Assembly (NCBI RefSeq): GCF_009900765.1
Contig: NZ_JAAABL010000035.1
Coordinates: 1-41,714, forward strand
Direction: 5' to 3'
Source: Rhodovarius lipocyclicus
GTDB taxonomy: Bacteria > Pseudomonadota > Alphaproteobacteria > Acetobacterales > Acetobacteraceae
Length of the DNA stretch: 41,714 nt
Made by a program: the position numbers and the translations under genes. Shown piece after piece: positions 31,612 to 40,229 of the stretch (position 1 is its first letter; every line of letters begins with the position of its first letter). Below the pieces are notes generated by a model. It was not told where the DNA came from. It saw only the letters and a program-made list of their open reading frames with translations, and ran no database searches.

Positions 31612-32496
31612 ATGATGAAGGGCTTCGACAATCCGGCAGCGCTGGCGGGTTCCGCCGCGGGGCTGGTCGCGGCCCTGATGCTGATGTGGGCCACGCGGGG
31701 GCTGCCTCTGGGCAGTGTCCTGATGTGGTTCACGCCACTGCCCATCCTGCTCGCGGGCCTCGGGTTCGGCACCACGCCGGCCTGGGTCGCGGCGGGGGTG
31801 GGCGCCGTGGTGCTGGCCGTCTCGGTCAACATCGCGGCCACGCTCATCTTCCTCGGCATCTTCGCGGTGCCGGCCGCCCTGCTCGTCAGCCTGTTCCTCA
31901 GGCCCGATGGGCAGAGCCTGTCGCTCCCCCTGGCGTCGCTCGGGTTGTACCCCGCGGCGGCGCTGCTGTGCCTGGCTGCCTGGTACGCGCCGTCCGGCGG
32001 GCTTGAGCCCGTGATGCGCGAAGCCGTGGAGCAAGGCTCCGCCCGCATGGGCCTCATGCTGTCAGACGGCATGGTCCAGGCGGTGGTGCGGGTGAAGGCG
32101 GCGGCGGTGGGGTTCTGGATGGCGCTGACGCTGTCGGCCAACGCCGGCATCGCGCAGCGTATCCTGGCCCGGCGCGGGCTGGCCCTGCGCCCCAACCCGG
32201 CCACCGCCTTCGCGCGGATGCCGGGCTGGTACCTGGTGCTGGTGCTGGCGGCGGCCCTGGCCGCAGCCGTGCTGGGTGGGGCCGTGGCGTTGTCGCTGCT
32301 GCTGCTGTTGCTGCTGCCCTTCTTCCTGATGGGTGTGGCCGGCGCGCATGGGCGGCTGCGGCGGCAGAATGTGTGGTGGCTGGCGGCATTCTACGTGGTG
32401 ATGGTGCTGTTCCTGCAGATCATGGCGCCCGCGATGGTGGGCCTGGGGCTTTACGAACAATGGGCGCGGCGCGCTTCGCCGCCGCCGCAGACCTAG
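31612..32496 (+). CDS. DUF2232 (YybS-like) membrane protein
   Basis: A 294-residue inner-membrane protein with about eight hydrophobic segments (for example ALAGSAAGLVAALMLMWATR; WVAAGVGAVVLAVSVNIAAT; LVLVLAAALAAAVLGGAVAL). It fits the DUF2232 family, whose alphaproteobacterial members are regularly found between rpsR and rplI, as here. Function is unknown; weak resemblance to ECF-type transport S components has been suggested for the YybS group. It lies 24 bp after rpsR and 12 bp before rplI, so it is clearly part of the ribosomal operon. Confidence 0.88.
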   Translation: MMKGFDNPAALAGSAAGLVAALMLMWATRGLPLGSVLMWFTPLPILLAGLGFGTTPAWVAAGVGAVVLAVSVNIAATLIFLGIFAVPAALLVSLFLRPDGQSLSLPLASLGLYPAAALLCLAAWYAPSGGLEPVMREAVEQGSARMGLMLSDGMVQAVVRVKAAAVGFWMALTLSANAGIAQRILARRGLALRPNPATAFARMPGWYLVLVLAAALAAAVLGGAVALSLLLLLLLPFFLMGVAGAHGRLRRQNVWWLAAFYVVMVLFLQIMAPAMVGLGLYEQWARRASPPPQT

Positions 32497-32508
32497 GAGA
32501 ACTTAACA

Positions 32509-33060
32509 ATGATCGAATTGATCCTGATGCAGCGGGTCGACAAGCTCGGCCAGATGGGTGACCTGGTGAAGGTGAAGCCCGGTTACGCGCGCAACTTCCT
32601 GCTGCCCGGTGGCAAGGCCATCCGCGCCAGCAAGGAAAACCTGGAGCGGTTCTCCGCCCAGCGCGCGCAGCTCGAGGCGCAGAACCTGAAGCGCCGCGAG
32701 GAAGCCGAGCGTGTGGCCGAGCGCGTGGAGAACATCGCCGTGACCCTCATCCGCCAGGCGGGTGAGAGCGGCGGCCTCTACGGTTCCGTCTCCGCGCGCG
32801 ACATCGCCGACGCCGCCAAGGAAGCCGGCCTGACGATCACCCGCCAGCAGGTGCTGCTGGTGGAGCCGATCAAGGTGCTCGGCCTGTCCACCGTGCGCGT
32901 GGAACTGCACCCCGAGGTGCATATCCCCGTGATCGTGAACGTCGCCCGCAGCCTGGAAGAAGCCGAGCGCCAGGCGCGCGGCGAAGAGCCGGTGCGTGAG
33001 GAAGAGCCCACGCTGGAGGCCGAGCTGGCCGCCGAGCTGGGCGCCGCCGCGCGCGACTAA
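32509..33060 (+). CDS. rplI: 50S ribosomal protein L9
   Basis: A 183-residue L9. The N-terminal rRNA-binding domain is canonical ([34 protein letters not shown]), followed by the long connecting helix ([20 protein letters not shown]) and the C-terminal domain ([16 protein letters not shown]). The acidic tail ([19 protein letters not shown]) is longer than in E. coli (149 residues), common in alphaproteobacteria. AGGAG lies 9 bp upstream. It is last gene of the operon, followed by two hairpins. Confidence 0.97.
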   Translation: MIELILMQRVDKLGQMGDLVKVKPGYARNFLLPGGKAIRASKENLERFSAQRAQLEAQNLKRREEAERVAERVENIAVTLIRQAGESGGLYGSVSARDIADAAKEAGLTITRQQVLLVEPIKVLGLSTVRVELHPEVHIPVIVNVARSLEEAERQARGEEPVREEEPTLEAELAAELGAAARD

Positions 33061-33079
33061 TCCGACTCAATAAGTCGGA
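33061..33079 (+). terminator. Hairpin directly after rplI
   Basis: A 7-bp perfect stem (TCCGACT/AGTCGGA) with loop CAATA, starting at the base after the stop codon and followed by AAATACGG. It may be an end-processing hairpin rather than a full terminator because no T-run follows. Confidence 0.55.
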
Positions 33080-33089
33080 AAATACGGTT

Positions 33090-33121
33090 GGGGGCGGGTT
33101 GCGGAGACGCGATCCGCCCCC
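33090..33121 (+). terminator. Second hairpin after rplI
   Basis: Perfect 8-bp arms GGGGGCGG and CCGCCCCC around a 16-nt loop, followed by ATCTCGTGATT. With the hairpin at 33061 it probably ends the ribosomal operon before folE. Confidence 0.55.
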
Positions 33122-33229
33122 ATCTCGTGATTACTCCCGGGGTGATACGGCGCGGCACAGGGCCCGCCGGCGCGCCACGGGCGGGCCCAGCCCCTTGCGG
33201 ACAGGCCCCAGCGGGATTGTCATGCGGCC

Positions 33230-33862
33230 ATGAACGAAGTCACGCCTCCGCACCGCCTCTCCACCGGCCCCATCGCGCGGCCCACCCGCGCGGAGGCCGA
33301 GGCCGCCGTGCGCACCATGCTGCTCTGGGCCGGTGACGACCCGGACCGCGAAGGCCTGGTGGACACCCCCGCCCGGGTCGTGCGGGCCTATGAGGAATTC
33401 TTCCAGGGCTACGCCGACGATCCGGTCGAGATGCTCGCCCGCTCCTTCGAGGAGACGGACGGCTATGACGAGATGGTCGTGCTGCGCGACATCCGCCTGG
33501 AATCGCATTGCGAGCACCACATGGTGCCCATCATCGGCAAGGCCCATGTCGCCTACCTGCCCAATGGCCGGGTGGTCGGCATCTCCAAGCTGGCGCGCGT
33601 GGTCGAGACCTATGCCAAGCGCCTGCAGATCCAGGAGAAGCTGACGGCCCAGATCGCCAACACGATCGAAACCGTGCTGCAGCCCAAGGGCGTGGCCGTG
33701 GTGATCGAGGCCGCCCACCAGTGCATGACCACCCGCGGCATCCACAAGCCCGGCGTCACCATGGTGACCAGCCGCATGCTGGGTGCCTTCCGGGAGAATC
33801 ACTCCACCCGGAAGGAGTTCCTGTCGATGATCCAGGGCAGCCGGGGCAACATCGAAGGCTAG
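33230..33862 (+). CDS. folE: GTP cyclohydrolase I
   Basis: A 210-residue type I (FolE) enzyme converting GTP to 7,8-dihydroneopterin triphosphate, the first step of folate synthesis. Zinc ligands are Cys94 and His97 in ESHCEHHM and Cys165 in HQCMTTRG. Further blocks are [34 protein letters not shown] and [12 protein letters not shown]. Full length compared with E. coli. It stands alone between the ribosomal operon and serA. Confidence 0.97.
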   Translation: MNEVTPPHRLSTGPIARPTRAEAEAAVRTMLLWAGDDPDREGLVDTPARVVRAYEEFFQGYADDPVEMLARSFEETDGYDEMVVLRDIRLESHCEHHMVPIIGKAHVAYLPNGRVVGISKLARVVETYAKRLQIQEKLTAQIANTIETVLQPKGVAVVIEAAHQCMTTRGIHKPGVTMVTSRMLGAFRENHSTRKEFLSMIQGSRGNIEG

Positions 33863-33876
33863 GCCGGGCGCGCCTT

Positions 33877-33900
33877 CCCGCAAGCCCCACGGCTTGCGGG
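33877..33900. terminator. Hairpin after folE
   Basis: Perfect 10-bp arms CCCGCAAGCC and GGCTTGCGGG around CCAC, 14 bp after the folE stop. There is no T-run; a factor-independent stop is possible given the very stable stem. Confidence 0.6.
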
Positions 33901-33957
33901 GGCAGCCATTCCGTTCCGGGGCTTGCACGATGCCCGTTCTGGCAGCAAGAGCGCCCC

Positions 33958-35199
33958 ATGAGCGAGCTTCTTTCCCTGTCCAAGGACCGCATCCGTATCC
34001 TGCTGCTGGAAGGCATCAACGATACGGCCGTCTCCTTCTTCGAGCAGAACGGCTATGCCACCGTCACGCGCCTGAAGAAGGCGCTGGATGGGGAGGCGCT
34101 GAAGGAGGCGCTGAAGGGTGTCCATATCCTGGGCATCCGCAGCCGCACCCAGGTGACCGCCGATGTGCTGGAGGCGGCCGACCGGCTGATCTCCATCGGC
34201 TGTTTCTGCATCGGCACCAACCAGGTGGACCTGGCCGCGGCGCGCGAGCGCGGCGTGGTGGTGTTCAACGCCCCCTTCTCCAACACCCGTTCGGTGGCGG
34301 AGCTGGTGATGGGCGAGATCATCACCCTGCTGCGCGGCGTGTTCCCGAAATCGGTGGCCGCTCATGCCGGCATCTGGGCCAAGACGGCCGACGGCTTCCA
34401 TGAGGTGCGCGGTCGCACGCTGGGCATCGTGGGCTATGGCAGCATCGGCAGCCAGCTGTCGGTGCTGGCCGAGGCCTTCGGCATGCGGGTGCTGTTCTTC
34501 GACACCCAGGCCAAGCTGCCGCACGGCAATGCCAGCCGCTGCAACTCGCTGGACGAGCTGCTGATGTGGTCGGACATCGTGACGCTGCATGTGCCCGAGA
34601 CACCCTCCACCATGGGCATGATCGGCGCCGAGCAGCTGGCGAAGATGCGCCCCGGCGCGATCTTCATCAACAACGCCCGCGGCACGGTGGTGGACCTGAA
34701 GGCCCTGGCGGACGCGCTGCGCAGCGGCCATCTGGCCGGTGCCGCCGTGGACGTCTTCCCCGAGGAGCCCGCCCGCAACGGCGACCCCTTCGTGACGCCG
34801 CTGCAGGGCATCGAGAACGTGATCCTGACGCCGCATATCGGCGGCAGCACCGAGGAAGCCCAGGCCCGCATCGGTGAGGAAGTGGCCGGCAAGCTGGTGG
34901 ACTACTCCGACACCGGGGCCACCATGGGTGCGGTGAACTTCCCGCAGGTGGCGCTGCCGACGCAGGCCACCGGCGTGCGCTTCATGCACGTGCACCACAA
35001 TGTCCCGGGCATCATGAACGGGATCAACACCATCTTCGCCCGGCGCGGCGTGAACATCGCCGGCCAGTACCTGCAGACTGATGGCGAGGTTGGCTACGTG
35101 GTGGTGGATGCGGGCGCGACGCGCGACAGCCAGGCGATCCTGGAGGAGCTGCGCGCCCTGCCGGGCACGATGCGGGCGCGGCTGCTCTACGAACGCTGA
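33958..35199 (+). CDS. serA: D-3-phosphoglycerate dehydrogenase
   Basis: A 413-residue E. coli-type SerA, oxidising 3-phosphoglycerate in the first step of serine synthesis. The NAD-binding loop is LGIVGYGSIGSQLSVLAEAF, the catalytic arginine is in INNARGTVVDL, and the catalytic Glu/His region spans DVFPEEPARNG to LTPHIGGSTEEAQ. The C-terminal ACT domain (about 340-413; VRFMHVHHNVPGIMNGINTI) is the serine-feedback site. The ATG at 33958 is set by the conserved start LLSLSKDRIRILLLEG; the longer frame runs through folE and is spurious. Confidence 0.96.
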   Translation: MSELLSLSKDRIRILLLEGINDTAVSFFEQNGYATVTRLKKALDGEALKEALKGVHILGIRSRTQVTADVLEAADRLISIGCFCIGTNQVDLAAARERGVVVFNAPFSNTRSVAELVMGEIITLLRGVFPKSVAAHAGIWAKTADGFHEVRGRTLGIVGYGSIGSQLSVLAEAFGMRVLFFDTQAKLPHGNASRCNSLDELLMWSDIVTLHVPETPSTMGMIGAEQLAKMRPGAIFINNARGTVVDLKALADALRSGHLAGAAVDVFPEEPARNGDPFVTPLQGIENVILTPHIGGSTEEAQARIGEEVAGKLVDYSDTGATMGAVNFPQVALPTQATGVRFMHVHHNVPGIMNGINTIFARRGVNIAGQYLQTDGEVGYVVVDAGATRDSQAILEELRALPGTMRARLLYER

Positions 35200-35205
35200 G
35201 GCGGC

Positions 35206-35230
35206 GCGGCGGCGCGCCTAGCGCCGCCGC
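35206..35230. terminator. Hairpin between convergent serA and phosphonate permease genes
   Basis: Perfect 10-bp arms GCGGCGGCGC and GCGCCGCCGC around GCCTA. The loop holds the permease stop codon (35218-35220) and the left arm starts 7 bp after the serA stop. It is a likely shared, bidirectional transcript end. Confidence 0.6.
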
Positions 35231-36897
35231 CACCTCTGCATCCCCCGCCCCAGCGCGGCTCCCAGCCCCAGCTGCGCCAGTTTGACCGCCAGATTCAGCC
35301 CCAGCAGCACCACGGCCATGGCGGCGGCGGCCGAGACCTGCCCCGTCTCATCCATATGCACCACCGCGACCGAGGCGGGCTTGGTGTCGGGCCCATACAG
35401 GAAGATCACGGCCGAGACGGTCGTCATTGCGGACATGAACAGATAGGCCGCGATCTCCAGGATGGCGGGCAGGCAGATCGGCAGGGTCACGCGCCAGAAG
35501 GTGACCCAGACCGGCACGCCCAGGCTGGCGGACACGCTCTCGAACTCCGGGTCCAGCTGGCGGATCGCGGTGACGGCGGTCAGGTGGCAGACAGTGTAGA
35601 AATGCACCAGCGAGTTCAGCACCAGGATGCCCAGCGTGCCGTACATCACCCCCAGCGGGTTCCAGGGCGCGTTGAAGAACAGGATATAGGCCAGCCCCAG
35701 CACCAGCCCCGGCACCGCCAGCGGCACGGCAGCCAGGAAACGCAGCGGGCCTGACAGCGCCGGCAGGCGCGGCCCGCGCTCCAGCAGCCAGGCCACCAGG
35801 AAGATGACGCCCGTGCCCAGCCCCGCCGTCAGGGCCGCGAAGACCAGCGAATTCCCCAGGCTGGACCAGCCCGCCGGATCGAACCGCCCGAAATCGTAGT
35901 TGTCGAGCGTGAGCGCCAGGTTCCACGGCCAGAACTGGATGAAGGAACCCCACACCGCCATCCCCACCACCGCCAGCAGCAGCCCCGCGATGGCGCAGCA
36001 GAACACGAACAGCGGCAGGTCCCGCCCGGTGCGCGGGCGGGGCGTATAGGGCACGGCGCGGCCGGAGAACACGCTCTCCTGCGCCGCATTCGCCCAGCGG
36101 TCGAAGCCATAGGCGGCCAGCGCCGGCAGCAGCAGGATCAGCCCCACCACCGCGCCCATGTTGAAATTCTGCTGGCCGACGACCTGCTTATAGACCTCGG
36201 TGGCCAGCACCGGGAAATTGCCGCCGATCACCTTGGGAATGCCGAAATCCGTCACCACCAGGGTGAACACCACGACGGCGGCGGAGGCGAGCCCGCCCCG
36301 CGCGCCGGGCAGGGTGACGGTGGCCAGGATCCGCCACCGCCCCGCCCGCAGGGACGCCGCGGCCTCGAACAGCCGGGCATCGGCGGCGGACAGCGCCACC
36401 GCCAGGATCATCGCGGCATGCGGGAAACAGGCCACGCATTGCGCCAGCACGATGCCCACCGGCCCCTGCAGGGGCGCGCCCATCAGCGCGCCGCGCAGAA
36501 AGCCCTGGTTGCCGAACAGATAGACCAGGCTCAACGCCGGCAGCAGCGAGGGCGCCAGCACCGGCAGCAGCATCACCGCCCGGAACAGCAGCCGCAGCGG
36601 GATGCAGCTGCGCGTCAGCGCATAGGCATAGGTGAAGGCCAGCGGCACCACCACCAGCGTTACCAGCGCCGCCGTCCACAGCGAATTCACCACCGAGGCC
36701 GCGAGGCTGGGCGTCGAGAGGTACTGGGCGACATTCGCCAGCCCCACGAAGCCGCCCTGGGCATCCTGGAAGGCGCGGACCAGCAGGAATCCCAGCGGCA
36801 GCACCAGCGCCGCGGCCAGGAAGACCAGCGCCACCGCCAGCCCGGCCAGCATGATCTTCTGGTCGGCGGGCAGCACCGGCCGCACGGGTTCAGCCAT
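35218..36897 (-). CDS. 2-aminoethylphosphonate-type ABC transporter permease, two fused domains
   Basis: A 559-residue inner-membrane protein made of two binding-protein-dependent permease units (about 20-280 and 300-555). The EAA-like coupling loops are ADARLFEAAASLRAGRWRIL with ATVTLPGARGGL in the first half, and DPEFESVSASLGVPVWVTFW with RVTLPICLPAI in the second. About 12 membrane segments are seen. Fused iron(III)/thiamine-type permeases occur in the proposed aminoethylphosphonate importers, and the neighbouring ATPase, binding protein, oxidase and PhnX genes fit that assignment. Its ATG overlaps the ATPase stop by 8 bp. Confidence 0.87.
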   Translation of the reverse strand: MAEPVRPVLPADQKIMLAGLAVALVFLAAALVLPLGFLLVRAFQDAQGGFVGLANVAQYLSTPSLAASVVNSLWTAALVTLVVVPLAFTYAYALTRSCIPLRLLFRAVMLLPVLAPSLLPALSLVYLFGNQGFLRGALMGAPLQGPVGIVLAQCVACFPHAAMILAVALSAADARLFEAAASLRAGRWRILATVTLPGARGGLASAAVVVFTLVVTDFGIPKVIGGNFPVLATEVYKQVVGQQNFNMGAVVGLILLLPALAAYGFDRWANAAQESVFSGRAVPYTPRPRTGRDLPLFVFCCAIAGLLLAVVGMAVWGSFIQFWPWNLALTLDNYDFGRFDPAGWSSLGNSLVFAALTAGLGTGVIFLVAWLLERGPRLPALSGPLRFLAAVPLAVPGLVLGLAYILFFNAPWNPLGVMYGTLGILVLNSLVHFYTVCHLTAVTAIRQLDPEFESVSASLGVPVWVTFWRVTLPICLPAILEIAAYLFMSAMTTVSAVIFLYGPDTKPASVAVVHMDETGQVSAAAAMAVVLLGLNLAVKLAQLGLGAALGRGMQRWRRR

Positions 36898-37951
36898 CGG
36901 CGAAGGCCAGCACGCGCGGCAGGGCGATGCGGATCTCGGCCCCCGGGGCCAGGCCCGCCACGGCGGCAGGCGGCCATTCGGCCTCCAGCACCAGCTCCGG
37001 CAGGGCCAGTTGCAGGCGGCAGACCGGCCCCTCGAAGGCGATGGCGCGGATGCGGGCGGGCATGCCCTGGGGGTCCGGCAGCACGTCCTCGGGCCGGATG
37101 AAGCCGCGCGCGGCCGCCCCCGCCGGCAGGTCCATGGCGGCGCGCAACGAAAGCCCGCCCAGCCGCAGCAGCCCCGGCGCCTCCACCATGGCCCGGAACT
37201 GGCTGGCCCGGCCGATGAAACCCGCGACGAAGCCGGTGGCGGGGCGCAGATACAGCTCCTCCGGCGAGCCGAGCTGCTCGATGCGGCCCTGGTTCATCAC
37301 CGCGATGCGGTCGGCGACCGCCAGCGCTTCCTCCTGGTCATGGGTGACCATGATGGTGGTGATACGCAGGCGCTGCTGCAGGGCGCGGATCTCGGCGCGC
37401 AGGCGGTGGCGCACCACGGCGTCCAGCGCCGCCAGCGGCTCATCCAGCAGCAGCAGGCCGGGGCTGGCGGCCAGCGCCCGGGCGATGGCCACCCGCTGCT
37501 GCTGCCCGCCGGACAATTGCGCCGGGTATTTCCCGGCATGCTCCGCCAGCCCCACCAGCGCGAGCAGTTCCTCCAGCCGGGCCTGGCGCCGCGCGCGCGG
37601 CCAGGCGCCGCCCCGCAGCCCATAGGTGATGTTGGCCGCCGCCGTCAGGTTCGGGAACAGCGCATAGGATTGGAACACGATGCCGAAATCCCGCGCGGCG
37701 GGCGGCAGGGCCGTGATGTCCCGGCCGGCCTGTTCGATGCGGCCCTCGCTCGGCGGGTCCAGCCCGGCGATGGCGCGCAGCAGCGTGGTCTTGCCGCAGC
37801 CCGAGGGCCCCAGCAGGCACAGGAACTCCCCCTCCGCCACCGACAGCTCCACCCCCCGCAGCGCCTGGAAGGCGCCGTGGCGCTTGCCGATGGCCGAAAG
37901 CCGCAGATAGCTCAACGCGGGGCGGATTTGCCGTCGAAGCGGCGCGTCCAT
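36890..37951 (-). CDS. 2-aminoethylphosphonate-type ABC transporter ATPase
   Basis: A 353-residue nucleotide-binding subunit. Walker A is GPSGCGKT at 48-55, the Q-loop is VFQSYALFPNLTA, the signature is QLSGGQQQRVAIARALA, Walker B is LLLLDEPLAALD and the H-loop VTHDQEEAL. A C-terminal TOBE-like regulatory region of about 110 residues follows (IRPEDVLPDP). The start is uncertain: the ATG at 37951 gives a 40-bp overlap with the binding-protein gene, while a TTG at 37915 (LSYLRLSAIGKRHGAF) forms a TTGA overlap with that gene's stop and agrees better with the family N-terminus. Confidence 0.9.
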   Translation of the reverse strand: MDAPLRRQIRPALSYLRLSAIGKRHGAFQALRGVELSVAEGEFLCLLGPSGCGKTTLLRAIAGLDPPSEGRIEQAGRDITALPPAARDFGIVFQSYALFPNLTAAANITYGLRGGAWPRARRQARLEELLALVGLAEHAGKYPAQLSGGQQQRVAIARALAASPGLLLLDEPLAALDAVVRHRLRAEIRALQQRLRITTIMVTHDQEEALAVADRIAVMNQGRIEQLGSPEELYLRPATGFVAGFIGRASQFRAMVEAPGLLRLGGLSLRAAMDLPAGAAARGFIRPEDVLPDPQGMPARIRAIAFEGPVCRLQLALPELVLEAEWPPAAVAGLAPGAEIRIALPRVLAFADG

Positions 37952-38934
37952 TCGCGCAGCAGTTCCTCACGCCGAGCGGAAAGCCCCGCGAAATCCTGGC
38001 TGACCAGGCGCTGGGCGAAATCGGCCGGGTAGTTGGGCACGCTGGCGCTGGCATCCGGGTGGGCCAGCAGCGCGAAGAAGCGGCCATAGGCCTCGTTCGC
38101 CTCGCGGCTCACGGTCCAGTCCGCCAGGCGGCGCGCGGCCTCCAGGTTGCGGGTGCCGCGCATGATCGCCGTCGCCTCCAGGTCGAAGCCCACGCCATCG
38201 GTCGGGATGATGATGTCGATCGGCGCGCCCTGGTTGCGCAGCGTGACGGAGCGCATGTCGAAGCTGATGCCCGCCGCGTATTCGCCGCGCGCCGCGTTGT
38301 TGCAGGGCGCGCTGCCGGAATGGGTATAGAGTTGGATGTTCTCATGCAGGCCGGTCATGTAGGTCCAGGCCGGCGCCTCCCCCATCGAACCGATCCAGCC
38401 CGCCATGGTCAGGAAGCCGGTGCCCGAGGAGGCCGGGTTGGGCATCACCACCTGCCCGCGGAAAGCCGGGTTCAGCAGGTCCGCCCAGCTGGAGGGGCGC
38501 GGCAGGCCGCGCTGCTGCGCCACCACCCGGTTGAAGCAGATGGCGGCCACATAGGCATCCATGCCCGTCCAGGTCATCGGCTCCCGCGCGGAGCGCATGT
38601 TGGGCCGCAGCGCGCTGGCGCCCTGGGGGGTGTAGGGTTCCAGCATGTCCTGGGATTCCAGGCTCAGCAGGCTGAACACCGACAGGCCCCAGACCATGTC
38701 GGCGCGCGGGTTGGCGCGCTCGGCCAGCAGGCGGGCGGTGATGACGCCGGTGCTGTCGCGCACCCAGGCGATCTCGATGCCCGGCACCGCGCGCTCGGCC
38801 GCGGCCTTGTAGGGCGCCAGCTGCTCGTTCTCGAGCGCGGTATAGACGGTGAGGCGGGTGCGGCTCTGGGCGCGGGCCTCGGCCGAGAACAGGCTGATCC
38901 CGGCGGCGATGGCGAGGAGGAGGGAGCGGCGCAT
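37912..38934 (-). CDS. 2-aminoethylphosphonate-type ABC transporter substrate-binding protein
   Basis: A 340-residue periplasmic protein. The Sec signal is MRRSLLLAIAAGISLFSAEA, cleaving after ARAQ. The mature fold is the iron/thiamine/phosphonate class (SBP_bac_1/6-like): LTVYTALENEQLAPYKAAAE, VRDSTGVITARLLAERANPR, ADMVWGLSVFSLL, VVMPNPASSGTGFLTMAGWI. The ENEQLAPYK start and SSGTG block match the proposed aminoethylphosphonate-binding group. ATG 38934 is set by the signal peptide. First gene of a three-gene importer operon, divergent from the oxidase gene. Confidence 0.88.
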   Translation of the reverse strand: MRRSLLLAIAAGISLFSAEARAQSRTRLTVYTALENEQLAPYKAAAERAVPGIEIAWVRDSTGVITARLLAERANPRADMVWGLSVFSLLSLESQDMLEPYTPQGASALRPNMRSAREPMTWTGMDAYVAAICFNRVVAQQRGLPRPSSWADLLNPAFRGQVVMPNPASSGTGFLTMAGWIGSMGEAPAWTYMTGLHENIQLYTHSGSAPCNNAARGEYAAGISFDMRSVTLRNQGAPIDIIIPTDGVGFDLEATAIMRGTRNLEAARRLADWTVSREANEAYGRFFALLAHPDASASVPNYPADFAQRLVSQDFAGLSARREELLREWTRRFDGKSAPR

Positions 38935-39098
38935 GCGGTTTCCGTGCTGGCTGTCATCGCGGCCGGATTGACCGCAGCCCCCGCAGGGTGAAACAAACAC
39001 CGCGCGATTTTCCAGCGTTTCCATGCCCATACTGGGGGCATTCCTTCGGCATCCCCGCGCGGACCCTCGGGTTTGTGCCAGCGAAACAGGCAGGCTGC
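38935..39098. promoter_or_regulatory. Divergent promoter region of the phosphonate locus
   Basis: The 164 bp between the importer and the catabolic genes must hold both promoters. TTGACC at about 38967 on the plus strand is a possible -35. GAAAC near 38991 and GTTTC near 39018 form a widely spaced inverted pair. I see no convincing Pho box and no regulator gene beside it. Confidence 0.35.
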
Positions 39099-40229
39099 AT
39101 GTTACAGGGCTATGACATCGCGGTGGTGGGCGCGGGCATATTGGGGCTGGCCCATGCGCTGGCCGCCGCCCGGCGCGGCCTGAAGGTGCTGGTGCTGGAC
39201 AAGGACGCCCAGGCCAATGGCGCCTCCATCCGCAATTTCGGCTTCGTCACCGTCACCGGCCAGCAGGCGGGGGATTGCTGGCGCCGGGCCATGCGCTCCC
39301 GCGACGTCTGGGCCGAGGTGGCGCCCCAGGCGGGCATCGACATCCTGCACAGCGGCTTCGCCATGCTGGCGCGCCGCCCCGAATCGGTGGCGGTGCTGGA
39401 GGCCTTCCGCCGCACGGAAATGGGCGCGGAATGCGAATTGCTGGACGCCGCCGAGGCCGCCCGCCGCTTCCCCGACCTGTGCGCCGGTACGCCCCGCGCC
39501 CTGCTCTGGAGCCCGCATGAGCGCCGGGTGGAAAGCCGCGACGCCATCCCGCGCCTGGCCGCCTGGCTGGCCGCCGCCCATGGGGTGGAATTCCGCCGCG
39601 ACACGCTGGTGCGCGGCGTGACGGAAAAGGGCGTGGAGACCGCGGACGGCCTCATCCCCGCCCGCATGGTCGTGGTCTGCCCGAACGATGATTTCCTGAC
39701 CCTGTTCCCCGAGCGCATCGCGGCCCAGGGCGTGACCAAGTGCAAGCTGCACATGCTGCGCCTGGCCAATCCTGGCTTCCGCCTGCCGGGGGCGGTGATG
39801 TCCGACCTGGGGCTGGTGCGCTACCTCGGCTATTCCGAACTGCCGGAGGCCGAGGCCCTGCGCCCCGTGCTGCTGGCCGAGCAGAAGGCCCAGCTCGACA
39901 ACGGCATCCACCTGATCGTGGTGCAATCGGCCGATGGGTCGCTGGTGGTGGGCGACAGCCACCATTACGGCGCCACGCCCCACCCCTTCGCGCCCGAGGA
40001 GGTGGACCGGCTGATCCTGGAGGAATTCCAGGCGGCGCTCGGCATTGCCCCGCCCCCGGTGCTGGAACGCTGGACGGGCATCTACCCCTCAGCCCCCGAC
40101 AAGCTGATGTTCCGCGACGCGCCAGCCGGCAACATCCGGCTGGTGATGGTCACCAGCGGCACCGGTGCCTCCACCTCCTTCGCCATCGCGGAGGAAACCC
40201 TGGCCGAACTGCACGGAGAACCCGCATGA
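39099..40229 (+). CDS. FAD-dependent aminophosphonate oxidase (TIGR03364-like)
   Basis: A 376-residue DAO-family flavoenzyme. The FAD dinucleotide loop is IAVVGAGILGLAHALAAARR at 7-26, followed by ASIRNFGFVTVTGQQ, WSPHERRVESRDAIPRLAAW and the closing MVTSGTGASTSFAIAEETL. It resembles the glycine/sarcosine-oxidase-like clade found with phosphonate transport and PhnX-like genes. The expected reaction is oxidative deamination of 2-aminoethylphosphonate, or an N-methyl or hydroxy relative, to the phosphonoaldehyde. That would supply the next gene's substrate and replace the PhnW transaminase, which is absent. It overlaps phnX by ATGA. Confidence 0.88.
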   Translation: MLQGYDIAVVGAGILGLAHALAAARRGLKVLVLDKDAQANGASIRNFGFVTVTGQQAGDCWRRAMRSRDVWAEVAPQAGIDILHSGFAMLARRPESVAVLEAFRRTEMGAECELLDAAEAARRFPDLCAGTPRALLWSPHERRVESRDAIPRLAAWLAAAHGVEFRRDTLVRGVTEKGVETADGLIPARMVVVCPNDDFLTLFPERIAAQGVTKCKLHMLRLANPGFRLPGAVMSDLGLVRYLGYSELPEAEALRPVLLAEQKAQLDNGIHLIVVQSADGSLVVGDSHHYGATPHPFAPEEVDRLILEEFQAALGIAPPPVLERWTGIYPSAPDKLMFRDAPAGNIRLVMVTSGTGASTSFAIAEETLAELHGEPA

